DNA of 64,000 nt from Pontibacillus chungwhensis (GTDB lineage: Bacteria > Bacillota > Bacilli > Bacillales > BH030062), in assembly GCF_030166655.1 (NCBI RefSeq), contig NZ_CP126446.1, positions 3,410,001 through 3,474,000 on the forward strand, read 5' to 3'. This document shows, piece after piece, positions 30,175 to 41,783 of the stretch. Both the position numbers and the translations under genes were made by a program. Position 1 is the first letter of the stretch. Every line of letters starts with the position of its first letter. The notes under the pieces are model-generated. The model saw nothing but the letters and a program-made list of their open reading frames with translations, searched no databases and had not been told where the DNA came from.

Positions 30175-30812
30175 GATTCGTCTCCTCTCTCTTGGACAAG
30201 GTTACAGAAGTTACGTAAGATCGTCATTCCCGTTTTGCCACTCTTCTCCGGGTGGAACTGGGCCCCAAACACATTCGCTCGTCCTACAACGGCAGGGACC
30301 TCTGTTTCGTATCTGGCACTTGCAATGATGTCTTCCTGTTGCTTAGCTTGAGCATAATAGGAATGTACAAAGTATACATAACCATCTTCGATTGAGTCGA
30401 GAAGGGGGGATTTCGGTTGGTGCTGGTCCAGGTGATTCCAACCCATATGAGGAACCTTGAAACGATTCCCGTCAGCATCTTTACCGGTGAAGCGAACAAT
30501 ACTGCCTGGCAGCAACCCTAAACCTTCTGTAAAGCCGCCTTCTTCACTTTCATCAAACAGAAGCTGCATACCTAAACAGATGCCTAGTAACGGCTTCCCG
30601 TTTCCTACTTTAGATAGAATAAATTCTTTCATCCCTGTTTCTTCAAGGGACTTCATCGCATCAGGGAATGCGCCTACACCAGGAAGGATCAACCCTTCAC
30701 ATTGAGCTAACTGCTCCGGGTCGTCTGTTAGAACATACGGAACGTCTAAACGTTCTAACGCCTTCGAAACGCTAAATAAATTCCCCATCCCGTAGTCAAT
30801 AATTCCGATCAT
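30171..30812 (-). CDS. hisH: Imidazole glycerol phosphate synthase glutaminase subunit
   Basis: Class I glutamine amidotransferase that supplies ammonia to HisF. The 213-residue protein begins [18 protein letters not shown], has the nucleophile Cys in [12 protein letters not shown] and the His-Glu pair in AQFHPEKSG. The ATG comes directly after the hisB stop codon, so the ribosome site lies within hisB. Confidence 0.98.
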   Translation of the reverse strand: MIGIIDYGMGNLFSVSKALERLDVPYVLTDDPEQLAQCEGLILPGVGAFPDAMKSLEETGMKEFILSKVGNGKPLLGICLGMQLLFDESEEGGFTEGLGLLPGSIVRFTGKDADGNRFKVPHMGWNHLDQHQPKSPLLDSIEDGYVYFVHSYYAQAKQQEDIIASARYETEVPAVVGRANVFGAQFHPEKSGKTGMTILRNFCNLVQERGDES

Positions 30813-31406
30813 TTACAGACTCCCTTTCGTCGACATAATGCCCTGGATACGAGGATCAATCTGAGTCGCTTCGTCCAGCGCACGAGCAGTGGCTTTAAAT
30901 ATGGCTTCAATGATGTGGTGGGTGTTCGTTCCATGATGAACAACGATATGTAAATTCATTCTGGCTTCTAAAGCAAGCTTCCAGAAAAACTCATGAACAT
31001 TTTCTGTATCAAACGTGCCCACTTTCGCAGCTGGTAATTCCGCTTTCCACTCAAGGTGTGGGCGATCACTAAGATCCACCGCTACCGTTACAAGCGTTTC
31101 ATCCATCGGAAGAGAGAACGATCCATAACGTTTGATTCCTGCTTTGTCTAACAGTGCTTCTCTTAAAGCTCGCCCAAGGCAAATGCCAATATCCTCTGTT
31201 AGGTGATGGTCATCCACCTCCACATCTCCTTTTCCTTCAACTGTTAGATCAAAGAATCCATGTTTTTTAAATAACTCAAGCATATGAGTAAGAAACGGAA
31301 CCTGCGTGTTGATCGTGCCTTTTCCTGTCCCGTCAATTGCTAAATCAAGAGAGATGTTGGTTTCCCCTGTTTCACGTTCAATTCGACTAACTCGTTCTTC
31401 TGTCAT
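30813..31406 (-). CDS. hisB: Imidazoleglycerol-phosphate dehydratase
   Basis: Mn-dependent dehydratase, step 6 of histidine synthesis. The 197-residue monofunctional form has the two metal-binding motifs [14 protein letters not shown] and [15 protein letters not shown]; no histidinol-phosphatase domain is fused, as in other Firmicutes. It overlaps the hisD stop by 4 bases. Confidence 0.98.
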   Translation of the reverse strand: MTEERVSRIERETGETNISLDLAIDGTGKGTINTQVPFLTHMLELFKKHGFFDLTVEGKGDVEVDDHHLTEDIGICLGRALREALLDKAGIKRYGSFSLPMDETLVTVAVDLSDRPHLEWKAELPAAKVGTFDTENVHEFFWKLALEARMNLHIVVHHGTNTHHIIEAIFKATARALDEATQIDPRIQGIMSTKGSL

Positions 31407-32680
31407 GACTCATCTGACCCCTTTCTCGTCTCTACTGCACGGGCGTGTGCTTCTAGTCCTTCTAGTCTCGCAAAGCGAGCAATCTTATCAGCGTTCTTCT
31501 CATAGGAAGTTTTGCTGTAGTAAATCACACTAGATTTCTTCACAAAGTCATCCACATTTAAAGGGCTTGAGAATCGTGCGGTACCACTTGTCGGCAATAC
31601 GTGGTTCGGTCCAGCAAAGTAGTCTCCGATCGGTTCCGAACTAAATCGACCTAAAAAGATCGCCCCGGCATGTTTAATTTTCCCTAAAAGCATAAAAGGA
31701 TCTTCCGTCTGAATTTCTAAGTGCTCTGGACCTAAACGGTTCACTGCATCGATCGCTTGTGCCAAGTTATCGCAAACAACAATACCTCCGTAGTCTTTAA
31801 CACTCGCTTCGGCAATCGCTTTTCGAGGAAGTGTTGCTAACTGTCGTTCAACTTCCAAGGAAACCTCATCAGCTAGCGTTTTAGAAGAGGTAACGAGAAC
31901 GCTTGATGAACGGGCATCGTGCTCTGCTTGTGATAACAAATCAGCCGCGATGTCTTCTGCCCTGGCTGTATCATCGGCTAATACAACAATTTCACTTGGA
32001 CCGGCAATCATATCAATATCAACGTCCCCAAAGACTTCCCGCTTCGCAAGAGCGACATAAACGTTGCCAGGCCCGACAATTTTATCAACAGGCTGAATGG
32101 ATTCTGTTCCATAAGCAAGAGCCGCAACGGCTTGCGCTCCTCCTGCTTTGTAAATTTCTTTAACGCCTGCAATTTCAGCAGCGACAAGCACTCCTGCTGG
32201 CAATGTGCCTTCTTCAGATGGAGGGGAGACCATAACGATTCGTTCTACACCAGCTACAATAGCAGGCATGACGTTCATGAACACAGATGAAGGGTAAGCT
32301 GCTGTTCCACCTGGCACATAGACACCCACCGCATCAAGAGGCGTAATCTTTTGCCCAAGTATGGTCCCGTCCTCGTCTGTATCAAACCAGGAATTCCGAA
32401 CTTGTTTTAAGTGAAAGGCACGAATGTTAGCGCACGCTTCTTCAAGGATCGCTATATCTTCTGAATCTAACTGACTGCGCGCTTCCTGAAACTCTTCCTC
32501 CGATACAGCCAAACTACTCAAGTCAGCTCCATCTAGCTGTTTCGTATAGGACAAGACAGCTTGGTCTTTTTGTTTTTTGACGTCGGATAGAATGGTTCGA
32601 ACCGTAGCCCGTTGTTCCTCTGTTCCTCCGTCCACCGTTCGCTTAAATGCATCCAAATTGTCCGGCGTAATGATCTTCAT
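31403..32680 (-). CDS. hisD: Histidinol dehydrogenase
   Basis: Zn enzyme that oxidises histidinol to histidine in two NAD-dependent steps. The 425-residue protein has [34 protein letters not shown], the signature [16 protein letters not shown] and the metal/substrate region [12 protein letters not shown], with [16 protein letters not shown] near the end. The ATG follows AAGGAGGT; an in-frame ATG 27 bases upstream overlaps the hisG end and lacks a ribosome site. Confidence 0.98.
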   Translation of the reverse strand: MKIITPDNLDAFKRTVDGGTEEQRATVRTILSDVKKQKDQAVLSYTKQLDGADLSSLAVSEEEFQEARSQLDSEDIAILEEACANIRAFHLKQVRNSWFDTDEDGTILGQKITPLDAVGVYVPGGTAAYPSSVFMNVMPAIVAGVERIVMVSPPSEEGTLPAGVLVAAEIAGVKEIYKAGGAQAVAALAYGTESIQPVDKIVGPGNVYVALAKREVFGDVDIDMIAGPSEIVVLADDTARAEDIAADLLSQAEHDARSSSVLVTSSKTLADEVSLEVERQLATLPRKAIAEASVKDYGGIVVCDNLAQAIDAVNRLGPEHLEIQTEDPFMLLGKIKHAGAIFLGRFSSEPIGDYFAGPNHVLPTSGTARFSSPLNVDDFVKKSSVIYYSKTSYEKNADKIARFARLEGLEAHARAVETRKGSDES

Positions 32681-32693
32681 AGTTCCGACCTCC

Positions 32694-33314
32694 TTACACG
32701 TACTCACTCAGCGCTTCAATCAGCGGGTCGAGTTGTTCATTTTTGATCCGATAACTAACAGGATTCACAATAAAGCGGGATGTAATATCCGCTATTCTTT
32801 CATACTCAACAAGTCCATTTTCACGAAGGGTCTGACCTGATGAAACGATATCCACGATCCGGTCTGTCAAACCAATAAGGGGTGCCAATTCAATGGAACC
32901 ATTCAGAGGAATGATTTCAATTTGTTCACCTTGCTCACGGAAATACTCGGATGCAACACGAGGATACTTCGTCGCAATCTTCGGAGCAATCTTGCTAAGC
33001 GGCTTGTCAGGCAACCCGGCTACAGCGAGGTAACATCCACTTATGTTTAAGTCTAGCACTTCGTACACATCGCGGTCCTGTTCTAATAGGACATCTTTAC
33101 CCGCAATTCCGCAGTCTGCAGCTCCGTATTCAACATAGGTGACCACATCCATCGGTTTCGCCATCATTAGGCGTACTTTATATTCAGGAAATTCTAAGAT
33201 CAATTTCCTTGAATCCTCAACATCTGTGAAATCATAGCCAACTTTCTGCAGAAGTTCAGCAGCCTCTTCAAAAATTCTTCCCTTTGGCATGGCGATCGTT
33301 AACCAATTATTCAA
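32694..33314 (-). CDS. hisG: ATP phosphoribosyltransferase catalytic subunit, short form
   Basis: First step of histidine synthesis, joining ATP and PRPP. The 206-residue short form lacks the C-terminal regulatory domain and needs HisZ, which is encoded just before it. Motifs include [13 protein letters not shown] and the PRPP loop region [14 protein letters not shown]. The TTG start follows GAAGGGGGCG and lies within the last 8 bases of hisZ. Confidence 0.97.
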   Translation of the reverse strand: MNNWLTIAMPKGRIFEEAAELLQKVGYDFTDVEDSRKLILEFPEYKVRLMMAKPMDVVTYVEYGAADCGIAGKDVLLEQDRDVYEVLDLNISGCYLAVAGLPDKPLSKIAPKIATKYPRVASEYFREQGEQIEIIPLNGSIELAPLIGLTDRIVDIVSSGQTLRENGLVEYERIADITSRFIVNPVSYRIKNEQLDPLIEALSEYV

Positions 33315-34479
33315 CAGAAGCGCCCCCTTCCGTCATATCAATTACTTGTTTGTAGCTGTTTTGTCCTTCTTCATAGTACGCTTTGTTCTGCAAAATCACT
33401 CGTTCTCCTTCAGTTCGCAGTTCTTGCGCGACTTGTAACCCCTGGTCAAAGGTATGCGGCTCATACATTACAAGAATAGGCCCCTTGTCACTCGCATGTT
33501 GTTCCATAGCTTCAACTAAGCGATCCACCCGTATCGCAAATCCTGTTGCTGAAGCTTTCGATTGGAAGGTTGGAAGCAACTGGTCATACCGACCGCCGTT
33601 ACATAGAAGCGATCCTAAATGAGGCGCATACCCCTCAAACAAGATACCTGTGTAATAGCTCATATGGCTAATGAGGTTTAAATCAAAGGAGACATAGTCA
33701 CTCACCCCATACGACTCAAGGAGCTGCTGCAACTGTTTTAATTCTCTCGTCGCTTGGTGACAAGCTCCATTGGTCGTGATCTCTTCGGCTGTTGCTAAGA
33801 CATCTTTCTGACCTCTTAAAGAAAGCAGTTGTTTCATTCTGGCTTTATTATCATCAGAAAGATCAACTTGCCCTAATGCTTTACGGAAACCAACATAATT
33901 CTTTCTATATAAATAACGGAGGAATTCTTCTTGAGTTTCCTCTTCGTCGCCGAACACTTCTTTCAATAACCCTTTCACGTAACCAATATGGCCTACCGTT
34001 AACTGAAACTCTTCAAGACCGGCTGCCTTAAGCGTTTCAATTTGCAAAGCAATGACTTCTGCATCAGCGTATACCGAGTTCTCCCCAATATACTCTACAC
34101 CGACTTGCTCAAATTGCGCCGGTTTGCCCCCTTCAATCTGTTGAGCGCGAAAGACTGGACCATCGTAACTTAAACGAAGAGGATATCCTTGCTCCTTCAG
34201 CTGAGACGCTGCTACACGTGCAATCGGCGCTGTCAGATCCGGGCGAAGAACTAGTGTGTGCCCTTGTTGGTCCAGTAATTTAAATAATTGCGTTTCTTCA
34301 ATTGCACTAGCCTCTCCGACCGTTTCTAAGTATTCCATCATCGGGGTATCAAGAAATTTGTATCCCCAGGATTCAATTTTATAGGAAACAGCTTCACGAG
34401 CTTTTCGTTTCTGTTGATAGAAAAAAGGAAGCGTATCTCGCATTCCTAGTGGTTTTTCGAACGTAAGACGATTTGTCAA
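33307..34479 (-). CDS. hisZ: ATP phosphoribosyltransferase regulatory subunit
   Basis: A 390-residue class II aminoacyl-tRNA-synthetase-like paralogue of HisRS that forms a complex with short HisG and carries histidine feedback regulation. Motifs include [42 protein letters not shown] and [12 protein letters not shown]. It lacks the C-terminal anticodon-binding domain of true HisRS. It starts with TTG after GAGAGGGGCA and is the first gene of the operon. Confidence 0.95.
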   Translation of the reverse strand: MTNRLTFEKPLGMRDTLPFFYQQKRKAREAVSYKIESWGYKFLDTPMMEYLETVGEASAIEETQLFKLLDQQGHTLVLRPDLTAPIARVAASQLKEQGYPLRLSYDGPVFRAQQIEGGKPAQFEQVGVEYIGENSVYADAEVIALQIETLKAAGLEEFQLTVGHIGYVKGLLKEVFGDEEETQEEFLRYLYRKNYVGFRKALGQVDLSDDNKARMKQLLSLRGQKDVLATAEEITTNGACHQATRELKQLQQLLESYGVSDYVSFDLNLISHMSYYTGILFEGYAPHLGSLLCNGGRYDQLLPTFQSKASATGFAIRVDRLVEAMEQHASDKGPILVMYEPHTFDQGLQVAQELRTEGERVILQNKAYYEEGQNSYKQVIDMTEGGASVE

Positions 34480-34545
34480 AACAATGTGCCCCTCTCTAAT
34501 TCCGTTGATTTGAGTAAAATAATCAAAATCCTTTAGCGTGCTAAT

Positions 34546-34574
34546 ACGATAACATGATAAAGAAAGATCGTCAA
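34546..34574 (-). promoter_or_regulatory. Sigma-A promoter of the his operon
   Basis: Minus strand TTGACG (34569-34574), 17-base spacer, TATCGT (34546-34551). The leader is only about 60 bases. I see no T-box motif or His-rich leader peptide, so control may rest on HisZ feedback or an unseen repressor. Confidence 0.65.
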
Positions 34575-34657
34575 CGAATCTATCTTTCCCCTCTACGTCT
34601 TATCTTCCCCAAAACTATAGAGAGCAAAGCCGGAATTCATACCAAGGATGAGGAGCA

Positions 34658-34686
34658 TTGAGGGTATAAATATTAATTTTTATCAT
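34658..34686 (+). promoter_or_regulatory. Candidate sigma-A promoter of the NIF3/CutA-like gene
   Basis: TTGAGG (34658-34663), 17-base spacer, TATCAT (34681-34686), on the plus strand about 100 bases before the gene. A GATAAAAT near 34749 is an alternative -10 closer to the start. Confidence 0.45.
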
Positions 34687-34786
34687 GTATATATCTGAGA
34701 GTGCTTCAAATGATAGGAGGTGTTCATTAGCCGCTTTAATAAAGGTGTGATAAAATTTTTGTGAGTAAAGATTTGGAGGAAATAAC

Positions 34787-35137
34787 ATGAAATTATTACC
34801 GATCTATCGAATCAGGACCTTTGTGGTGCCTGAACACTTAGAGAATGTAATTGAAGGCGTCTTAGCGATCGACGAGCTGAAATATGGAAATTATAAAAAT
34901 GTCGCCTGGCATTCAAATGATGGAGTCGAACAATTCGTTCCTTCTGAAGACGCCGTCCCAACAGAAGGAGAAGCCGGGGAGAGGACAAAAGTAACATCGG
35001 TCCGATTAGAGTTTTCTATTCCAAGAGATGAAGACCTGTTAAAGCGCATCATAGAAGAAGGCATTTACCCAAACCATCCTTGGGATGAGCCCGTTGTACA
35101 AGTGACAGAAGAACAGGAAGCTCGTAGACACCAATAA
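34787..35137 (+). CDS. NIF3/CutA-like small protein
   Basis: A 116-residue protein resembling the ferredoxin-like YqfO/CutA-type domain found inserted in NIF3 proteins and as stand-alone proteins. The fit is the pattern of F-V-V-P-E near residue 12, G-N-Y-x-N-V-A-W around residue 36, E-Q-F-x-P, and a C-terminal H-P-W-D-E-P-V-V-Q-V. The stand-alone form has no established biochemical role. The ATG follows TTGGAGGAAAT. It is divergent from the his operon, and a bidirectional terminator follows. Confidence 0.7.
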   Translation: MKLLPIYRIRTFVVPEHLENVIEGVLAIDELKYGNYKNVAWHSNDGVEQFVPSEDAVPTEGEAGERTKVTSVRLEFSIPRDEDLLKRIIEEGIYPNHPWDEPVVQVTEEQEARRHQ

Positions 35138-35183
35138 ACTACAGTTATCGGTTACGAATTGTAATGAACAAAGACAAAGGAAC

Positions 35184-35219
35184 AAAAAAAGACGAAACCC
35201 ATTCGATTTCGTCTTTTTT
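35184..35219. terminator. Bidirectional terminator between convergent genes
   Basis: AAAAAAAGACGAAA and TTTCGTCTTTTTT form a stem over a 9-base loop. It serves the NIF3/CutA-like gene and bioB. Confidence 0.9.
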
Positions 35220-35242
35220 CTTATATTCAATTGATGAACCTA

Positions 35243-36229
35243 TCACACAAGCTCTTCCTCTTTGACATAATCGATCTCAAACCCTAAATCTCTTATCATT
35301 TGGTGATCTTCCGTACTCTCTTGCCCATCCGTTGTTAAATAATCCCCCACAAAGATTGAATTAGCCGGATAAAGGCCTAGCGGTTGTAAACTTCGCAAAT
35401 TAACTTCACGTCCGCCTGAGACACGAATTTCCTTCGTCGGATTGATAAAGCGAAATAAGCTTAACACCTTCAAACAGTATGTAGGAGAAAGCTCGTCTGT
35501 CCCTTCAAGAGCCGTGCCATCAATAGCGTGAAGGAAATTGACAGGTATGGAATCAGCGTCTAACGCTTTTAACGCACGCGCCATATCCACAACATCCTCT
35601 TTTGTTTCTTTCATTCCGACAATGACTCCAGAACAAGGAGAAATTCCGGCTTCTTTTGCATAATTGACCGTTCCGACTCGATCCTCATACGTATGACTCG
35701 TTGTAATCGCCTCATGATGGTTCTCTGACGTATTTACGTTATGGTTATACCGATCGACGCCTGCTTCCTTTAACTGCTTTGCCTGCTCAGGCTTTAAGAT
35801 CCCGAGGCATGCACAGATTTTAAGGTCATACGTTTCTTTAATTTCTTTAACAGCTGAGGTAACGATATTCAATTCCCTTGTTGTCGGCCCGCGGCCACTA
35901 GCTACAATGCAATACGTTCCGGAATGTAAGCGGTGAGCTTGCTCAGCCCCTTTCATAATCGTTTCTTTATCCATCATGCGATATTTCTGAATAGGAGCTT
36001 TTGAATCGATCGATTGAGCACAGTATCCACAGTTCTCAGGGCAAAACCCAGATTTCGTGTTGATAATCATATTGAGTTTCACTTTATTCCCATAATAATG
36101 CTTCCTTACCTGGTAGGCACTATGAAGTAAATCGAGCAACTCATCATCCGGGCAATCCAAGACAGCAATTGCTTCCTGATCTGTCAGTTCTTCTCCTTGC
36201 AACACCTTTTCAGCTAACTTCCCCCACAT
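35243..36229 (-). CDS. bioB: Biotin synthase
   Basis: Radical SAM enzyme that inserts sulfur into dethiobiotin. The 328-residue protein has the cluster motif C-P-E-N-C-G-Y-C (three cysteines in the 3-2 spacing), [21 protein letters not shown], and the [2Fe-2S]-ligand Arg region [11 protein letters not shown]. It is cotranscribed with bioY, 22 bases upstream. The other biotin genes (bioW, A, F, D) are not here, so whether the cell makes biotin or only converts imported dethiobiotin cannot be told from this window. Confidence 0.96.
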   Translation of the reverse strand: MWGKLAEKVLQGEELTDQEAIAVLDCPDDELLDLLHSAYQVRKHYYGNKVKLNMIINTKSGFCPENCGYCAQSIDSKAPIQKYRMMDKETIMKGAEQAHRLHSGTYCIVASGRGPTTRELNIVTSAVKEIKETYDLKICACLGILKPEQAKQLKEAGVDRYNHNVNTSENHHEAITTSHTYEDRVGTVNYAKEAGISPCSGVIVGMKETKEDVVDMARALKALDADSIPVNFLHAIDGTALEGTDELSPTYCLKVLSLFRFINPTKEIRVSGGREVNLRSLQPLGLYPANSIFVGDYLTTDGQESTEDHQMIRDLGFEIDYVKEEELV

Positions 36230-36251
36230 CCTACTTCCCCCTATCCTATAG

Positions 36252-36857
36252 TTACGCTACGGATTTACGTCTTTCTCGTCTGAACTGACTGTTTGCCAAC
36301 ACACTTCGTTCAAGACGCAATCCAAGGAATGCCGCCACCACACTTAACGCAATATCTTTTGGTAACGGGAACATCATCCAACCCCAGGCCATTGTATAGG
36401 TAAAACCTTCCGGAGCATCAAACCACAGAACATAAGCGGCATACATCCAATTCGTACCGAAAATGTAGTTAAAGGCCATCCCAATGAGACCGGCCGCAAT
36501 GTACATAGGCAATGTACGCTTCTTCTCAACAATTTTTCCAGCAATATATGCCACTGCAATATAAGAAATGATAAAGCCGAACGTAGGTCCAAGCAGCATA
36601 CCTGCTCCACCTTTAAATTGTGCAAATATAGGCGTACCTGCTAACCCGAGTAACATGTAAACTAGCATCGAGAATGCTCCAAGGCGACTCCCAAGAACCA
36701 ACCCTGCTAGTATAGCGAAGAAAGTCTGTAATGTAATCGGTACCCCACCAATGACCATAAACGGAGCAATACTGGTGATATTAGCCCCCACAGCCATCAT
36801 AGCAACAAACAAACTCCCCATTGTAATGTCTAAAGCTGTCCACTTCCTCATTCCCAT
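36252..36857 (-). CDS. bioY: Biotin transporter S component BioY
   Basis: A 201-residue membrane protein of the BioY family, the substrate-binding subunit of an ECF-type biotin transporter. It has six hydrophobic segments, the family motif [16 protein letters not shown] and a C-terminal [14 protein letters not shown]. The ATG follows GGGAGGAAAGAGA. The BirA operator upstream shows it is the first gene of a biotin-repressed bioY-bioB unit. ECF energising genes are not in the window. Confidence 0.94.
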   Translation of the reverse strand: MGMRKWTALDITMGSLFVAMMAVGANITSIAPFMVIGGVPITLQTFFAILAGLVLGSRLGAFSMLVYMLLGLAGTPIFAQFKGGAGMLLGPTFGFIISYIAVAYIAGKIVEKKRTLPMYIAAGLIGMAFNYIFGTNWMYAAYVLWFDAPEGFTYTMAWGWMMFPLPKDIALSVVAAFLGLRLERSVLANSQFRRERRKSVA

Positions 36858-36876
36858 TCTCTTTCCTCCCTTTCAT

Positions 36877-36905
36877 TGTTAACTAAAACAACTCATTGGT
36901 TAACA
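36877..36905. promoter_or_regulatory. BirA operator of bioY-bioB
   Basis: TGTTAAC-N15-GTTAACA, the classical inverted repeat bound by the biotin repressor BirA in Bacillus. It ends 20 bases before the bioY start. A minus-strand TATGAT near 36926 could be the -10, but the -35 is weak. Confidence 0.9.
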
Positions 36906-37032
36906 TTTAAAGATAGAGTATCATAGATTGGGAGAAATTTCATTAGAAAATTTTCTTTCTCACCTCTCACCCAGAGAATTGCTTCAAGAAAAGAAGTAGC
37001 ATATTAAGCACACCTCGACATGTTAAGACAAA

Positions 37033-37075
37033 TAAAAAAACCTATAAGCGCTAGGTCTTCCTAGCACTTATAGGC
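37033..37075 (-). terminator. Terminator of the 271-aa membrane protein gene
   Basis: Minus strand CCTATAAGTGCTAGG and CCTAGCGCTTATAGG form a long stem with one mismatch, followed by TTTTTTT. Confidence 0.9.
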
Positions 37076-37891
37076 TTACATACTTCGGCGGTGATTGATC
37101 ATATACAAGAAAAGCTGCAACGACTCTGGCATGGCCTCTTGGTCATAGCGTTGTAAGAGAAATCCTGATTTAGAGCCGAAACGATCTGCGGCTTCAAGGG
37201 GGATGGCATCTTTTTTCATTTCAACTACGCTCAATTGTTCTGGATTTAATACGGTAATCGTGTCCATAAACTTATCGGGTGTAGCTTGCCATAACAAGTG
37301 GTCTTGTTCGTACATATAAAATTCTAATCCTCCGCCTTTTCTCCACACTTCTTCCATATAGAAAGCAAGCGAATCATCTGGAGTTTTCACAAAATACCGT
37401 CCCTTTAGCCCACCTTTTTTCTCAATCTTAAAGGTTAACTGGTTCTCTAAATTAAAATAAGCAAACCATCTAGGCGCAAAGGGGTGAGCATTGAGGATGG
37501 CAGCAATTCCGGAAGCAAACTTCCAATACCATGGCCCTTCTTCCTTCACATAAGAGTAAAGGTCTCCGTGCATATCATACAGACGTCCGGTGTGTTCATA
37601 CGTTACCTCCGTACTTAGAAACATCTTCATAGGCCAGCCAGTGGCAGAGGAATGTCCTACCGCGTCCACCTGCTTCTCAGCTAGCTTTGAGAAGCGAAAG
37701 TCACGAGCAGCACTCCCCATCATAGCGATCCCAATAAAGAAAAACGGTAACGCTAAAACAGCCAAATTCCAAACATTAAACGAAAAGAGAAAGGGGGATA
37801 AGAACAAGAGAAGTGTAACCCCCAGAAATATACTTCCTAATCGGACTTGCCGCTTTGCGTCATTACGCAGCAATTCTTGCATATTTTGCAT
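37076..37891 (-). CDS. Membrane protein of unknown function, 271 aa
   Basis: Two adjacent membrane segments, LGSIFLGVTLLLFLSPFLF and VWNLAVLALPFFFIGIAMM, lie near the N-terminus and are followed by about 200 soluble residues. The soluble part is rich in aromatic residues (GPWYWKFASGIAAIL, FAPRWFAYFNLENQL, GGGLEFYMYEQDHLLW) and predicted mostly beta. I do not recognise the family. The ATG used follows AAGGTGA; a TTG 18 bases upstream overlaps that site. It has its own terminator and seems to be a single-gene unit. Confidence 0.7.
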   Translation of the reverse strand: MQNMQELLRNDAKRQVRLGSIFLGVTLLLFLSPFLFSFNVWNLAVLALPFFFIGIAMMGSAARDFRFSKLAEKQVDAVGHSSATGWPMKMFLSTEVTYEHTGRLYDMHGDLYSYVKEEGPWYWKFASGIAAILNAHPFAPRWFAYFNLENQLTFKIEKKGGLKGRYFVKTPDDSLAFYMEEVWRKGGGLEFYMYEQDHLLWQATPDKFMDTITVLNPEQLSVVEMKKDAIPLEAADRFGSKSGFLLQRYDQEAMPESLQLFLYMINHRRSM

Positions 37892-37954
37892 ACCTTTCAC
37901 CTTCTTCAACTATTCTTCTTATCTATACGAATAAAAGAAGGAAAACGTTTCACA

Positions 37955-39619
37955 TTATTGAGCCGGAATCGGCGTAACCGCTTCTTCTAGTAGCTCAATA
38001 AGTTCATAAATATAGATGTCGATCTGCTCGTCAGTCCAATTGAACGTTCTAGCCATATAAGCTATTACAGATTCTTTATGCTTATGAACCCAGTGGATAT
38101 CAAAGAATAAAGCACCTGTACGGCGAATAAAGAAGTCAACTGGTTTAGCAGTTAGCTCATACTCAATGCCATATTTCAGCATCGCGAATACAAGAGGGTC
38201 TACGCCTTCACGTTCAGCTTCGTCCTGGTTGTTCTGGAAGTATTCAAATACTTTCCCTACGTTCGCACCATAAAGCTGTACAAGACCTCTTGCTTGTTCC
38301 TCAGTCAGACCATAAGCGATTCCCTCGCCTGTCTTACGCTCTTTGAATTTCTGGAATCCTTTCGCTCCGCCTACTTCACCACCGGAGATTGGAAGTTCTT
38401 TCGTTTGGCTCTTCGGATAGTCCTTGCCTGTTTCATCTTTTAACTGCTCTGTTACTAAGTTAATGACGTTTTCAGCCATTTTGCGGTAACCCGTTAATTT
38501 ACCACCAGCAATTGAAATCAGGCCAGATTCAGATTCAAAGATTTCGTCTTTACGAGAAATTTCTGATGGATCTTTCCCTTCCTCGTGAATCAATGGACGT
38601 AAACCAGCCCAGCTGGATTCTACGTCATTTGCCGTAATAGAAAGGCTTGGGAACATATAGTCAATCGCACTTAGGATATAATCGCGATCGTCGACCGTCA
38701 TTTTCGGATGCGCAATCTCACCTTCATATACGGTATCCGTAGTCCCTACATACGTTTTACCGTCACGTGGAATCGCAAAGACCATGCGATCATCTGGAGT
38801 ATCGAAATAGATTGCCTGTTGTAGAGGGAATGTTTGCTGATCAAATACAAGGTGTACCCCTTTTGTCAGCTGTAAGGTCTTCCCTTTCTTTGAACCATCT
38901 TTTTCACGCAATGTATCTACCCATGGTCCACCTGCGTTAACAATCTTCTTCGCATAAAGATGACGACGCTCACCAGATAATTGGTCTTCCACCTCAACAC
39001 CTTTTACTTTTCCTTCTTCATATAAGAAATCCACAACTTTTGTATAATTAAGAGCCTGAGCTCCTTTTTGAACAGCTTTTTTCATGACTTCAAGCGTTAG
39101 ACGAGCATCATCTGTACGGTACTCAACATAGTACCCCCCGCCTTTAAGTCCATTGCGTTTAACTAGCGGTTCACGCTTCAATGTTTCTTTCGCAGAAAGC
39201 ATTTTGCGTCGCTCACTCTTCTTAACACCTGCTAGATAGTCATACACACGAAGGCCAACGTTTGTAGAGAATGGCCCGAAATTACCACCTTTGTGGAATG
39301 GAAGTAGCATCCACTCTGGTGTCGTTACGTGAGGACCGTTTTGATAAACGATATCGCGCTCTTTACCTACCTCTGCTACCATCGCTACTTGGAACTGTTT
39401 TAAATAACGTAGACCACCGTGTACGAGTTTCGTTGAACGACTTGATGTACCAGCAGCAAAATCTTGCATCTCTAGAACACCTGTTGTTAACCCTCGCGTA
39501 GCCGAATCAAGCGCAATACCAGCACCTGTAATCCCGCCACCAATGACTAATACATCAAGGGTTTCTTTCTCCATCTCATTATAGATCTCATTTCGTTGTA
39601 AACTAGAAAATGTCTTCAT
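37955..39619 (-). CDS. glpD: Aerobic glycerol-3-phosphate dehydrogenase
   Basis: FAD enzyme at the membrane that oxidises glycerol-3-phosphate to dihydroxyacetone phosphate and feeds electrons to menaquinone. The 554-residue protein has DVLVIGGGITGAGIALD, EMQDFAAGTSSRSTKLVHGGLRYLKQF, and GLISIAGGKLTGYRKMAE, with the usual C-terminal DAO domain. It matches B. subtilis GlpD nearly end to end. GGAGCGAATATTAA precedes the ATG. The long 5' leader contains tandem repeats and a GlpP-type antitermination element. tpiA in this window would receive its product. Confidence 0.97.
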   Translation of the reverse strand: MKTFSSLQRNEIYNEMEKETLDVLVIGGGITGAGIALDSATRGLTTGVLEMQDFAAGTSSRSTKLVHGGLRYLKQFQVAMVAEVGKERDIVYQNGPHVTTPEWMLLPFHKGGNFGPFSTNVGLRVYDYLAGVKKSERRKMLSAKETLKREPLVKRNGLKGGGYYVEYRTDDARLTLEVMKKAVQKGAQALNYTKVVDFLYEEGKVKGVEVEDQLSGERRHLYAKKIVNAGGPWVDTLREKDGSKKGKTLQLTKGVHLVFDQQTFPLQQAIYFDTPDDRMVFAIPRDGKTYVGTTDTVYEGEIAHPKMTVDDRDYILSAIDYMFPSLSITANDVESSWAGLRPLIHEEGKDPSEISRKDEIFESESGLISIAGGKLTGYRKMAENVINLVTEQLKDETGKDYPKSQTKELPISGGEVGGAKGFQKFKERKTGEGIAYGLTEEQARGLVQLYGANVGKVFEYFQNNQDEAEREGVDPLVFAMLKYGIEYELTAKPVDFFIRRTGALFFDIHWVHKHKESVIAYMARTFNWTDEQIDIYIYELIELLEEAVTPIPAQ

Positions 39620-39727
39620 TTAATATTCGCTCCTTTTACCAATACTCCGATTCAGTTGCCTACAATAATGGTATACCCAAGAATCCCTTAATGTACGCTA
39701 GAGATTTTGAAGGGATGTGCCCCTTAC

Positions 39728-40092
39728 AAAAGCGGAAGGGCCCGTTTATCCCCGACCAGCTTAAGTCAAACTGCGAAATGAAGCGATTTTCTTCATGCAG
39801 CAGTTGGACTTAAGACCTCGAGGGGATGGGCCCTGCAGCTAGACGCTACCCAAAAGCGGAAGGGCCCGTCTATCCCCGACCAGCTTAAGTCAAACTGCGG
39901 AATGAAGCGATTTTCTTCATGCAGCAGTTGGACTTAAGACCTCGAGGGGATGGGCCCTGCAGCTAGACGCTATCAAAAGCGGAAGGGCCCGTCTATCCCC
40001 GACCAGCTTAAGTCAAACTGCGGAATGAAGCGATTTTCTTCATGCAGCAATTTGACTTAAGACCTCGAGGGGATGGGCCTTACAACCACGCT
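39728..40092. repeat. Three tandem class 2 palindromic repeats in the glpD leader
   Basis: Full copies begin at 39728, 39852 and 39975 (period 123-124 bases), each starting AAAAGCGGAAGGGCCCG. Each folds on itself through GGGCCC/GGGCCC, TATCCCC/GGGGAT(A), CTTAAGTC/GACTTAAG and a TGAAG/CTTCA tip. The end motif AGCTAGACGC is present in the first two and degraded in the third. A partial copy of only the 3' end precedes the array at about 39702-39727. Copies are almost identical, so the expansion is recent. On the transcribed (minus) strand they lie between the GlpP-type terminator and glpD. Confidence 0.9.
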
Positions 40093-40124
40093 CACATCAT
40101 CAGGCTCAAAGAGTACATAGGCAT

Positions 40125-40181
40125 AAAAAAAGAGACCACAAACCCCTTTACAGTTTCCCTGTAAAGGACTTGTGGTCTCTC
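40125..40181 (-). terminator. Conditional terminator in the glpD leader
   Basis: Minus strand GAGACCACAA pairs with TTGTGGTCTC, with an inner CCTTTACAG/CTGTAAAGG stem, followed by TTTTTTTATG. It stands in front of glpD, not behind a gene, and directly follows the GGAGA repeat, which fits GlpP-controlled antitermination as known for B. subtilis glpD. Confidence 0.88.
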
Positions 40182-40211
40182 CGTTTCTCCAACCGAATCG
40201 TGTTAACTTGT
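40178..40211 (-). promoter_or_regulatory. GlpP-type leader element of glpD
   Basis: On the minus strand: ACAAGTTAACA (40201-40211), 10 bases, then GGAGA-AAC-GGAGA (40178-40190) touching the terminator stem. The same modules in the same order occur before glpF. Binding by GlpP is inferred from the family's known role. Confidence 0.75.
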
Positions 40212-40217
40212 AATTTA

Positions 40218-40234
40218 ATTATAACAGAATTATA
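40218..40234 (-). promoter_or_regulatory. Two TATAAT boxes before the glpD leader
   Basis: Minus strand TATAAT occurs at 40229-40234 and again at 40218-40223, just upstream of the leader motif. Neither has a good -35 (TTAAGC at 18 bases for the upstream one). At least one is probably the glpD promoter, making glpD separable from glpFK. Confidence 0.5.
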
Positions 40235-40267
40235 CGATTTGCATACCATTCTGCTTAAAAATAAGAA

Positions 40268-41773
<1,506 letters not shown>

Positions 41774-41783
41774 TTATCTTAAA

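Noticed and set aside
34480-34786. T-box or His leader peptide before the his operon
   Set aside because: No T-box core sequence and no His-rich short frame between the predicted promoter and hisZ.
39610-39813. 67-codon plus-strand frame upstream of glpD
   Set aside because: It begins inside the glpD start region and runs into the class 2 repeats; no supporting signals.
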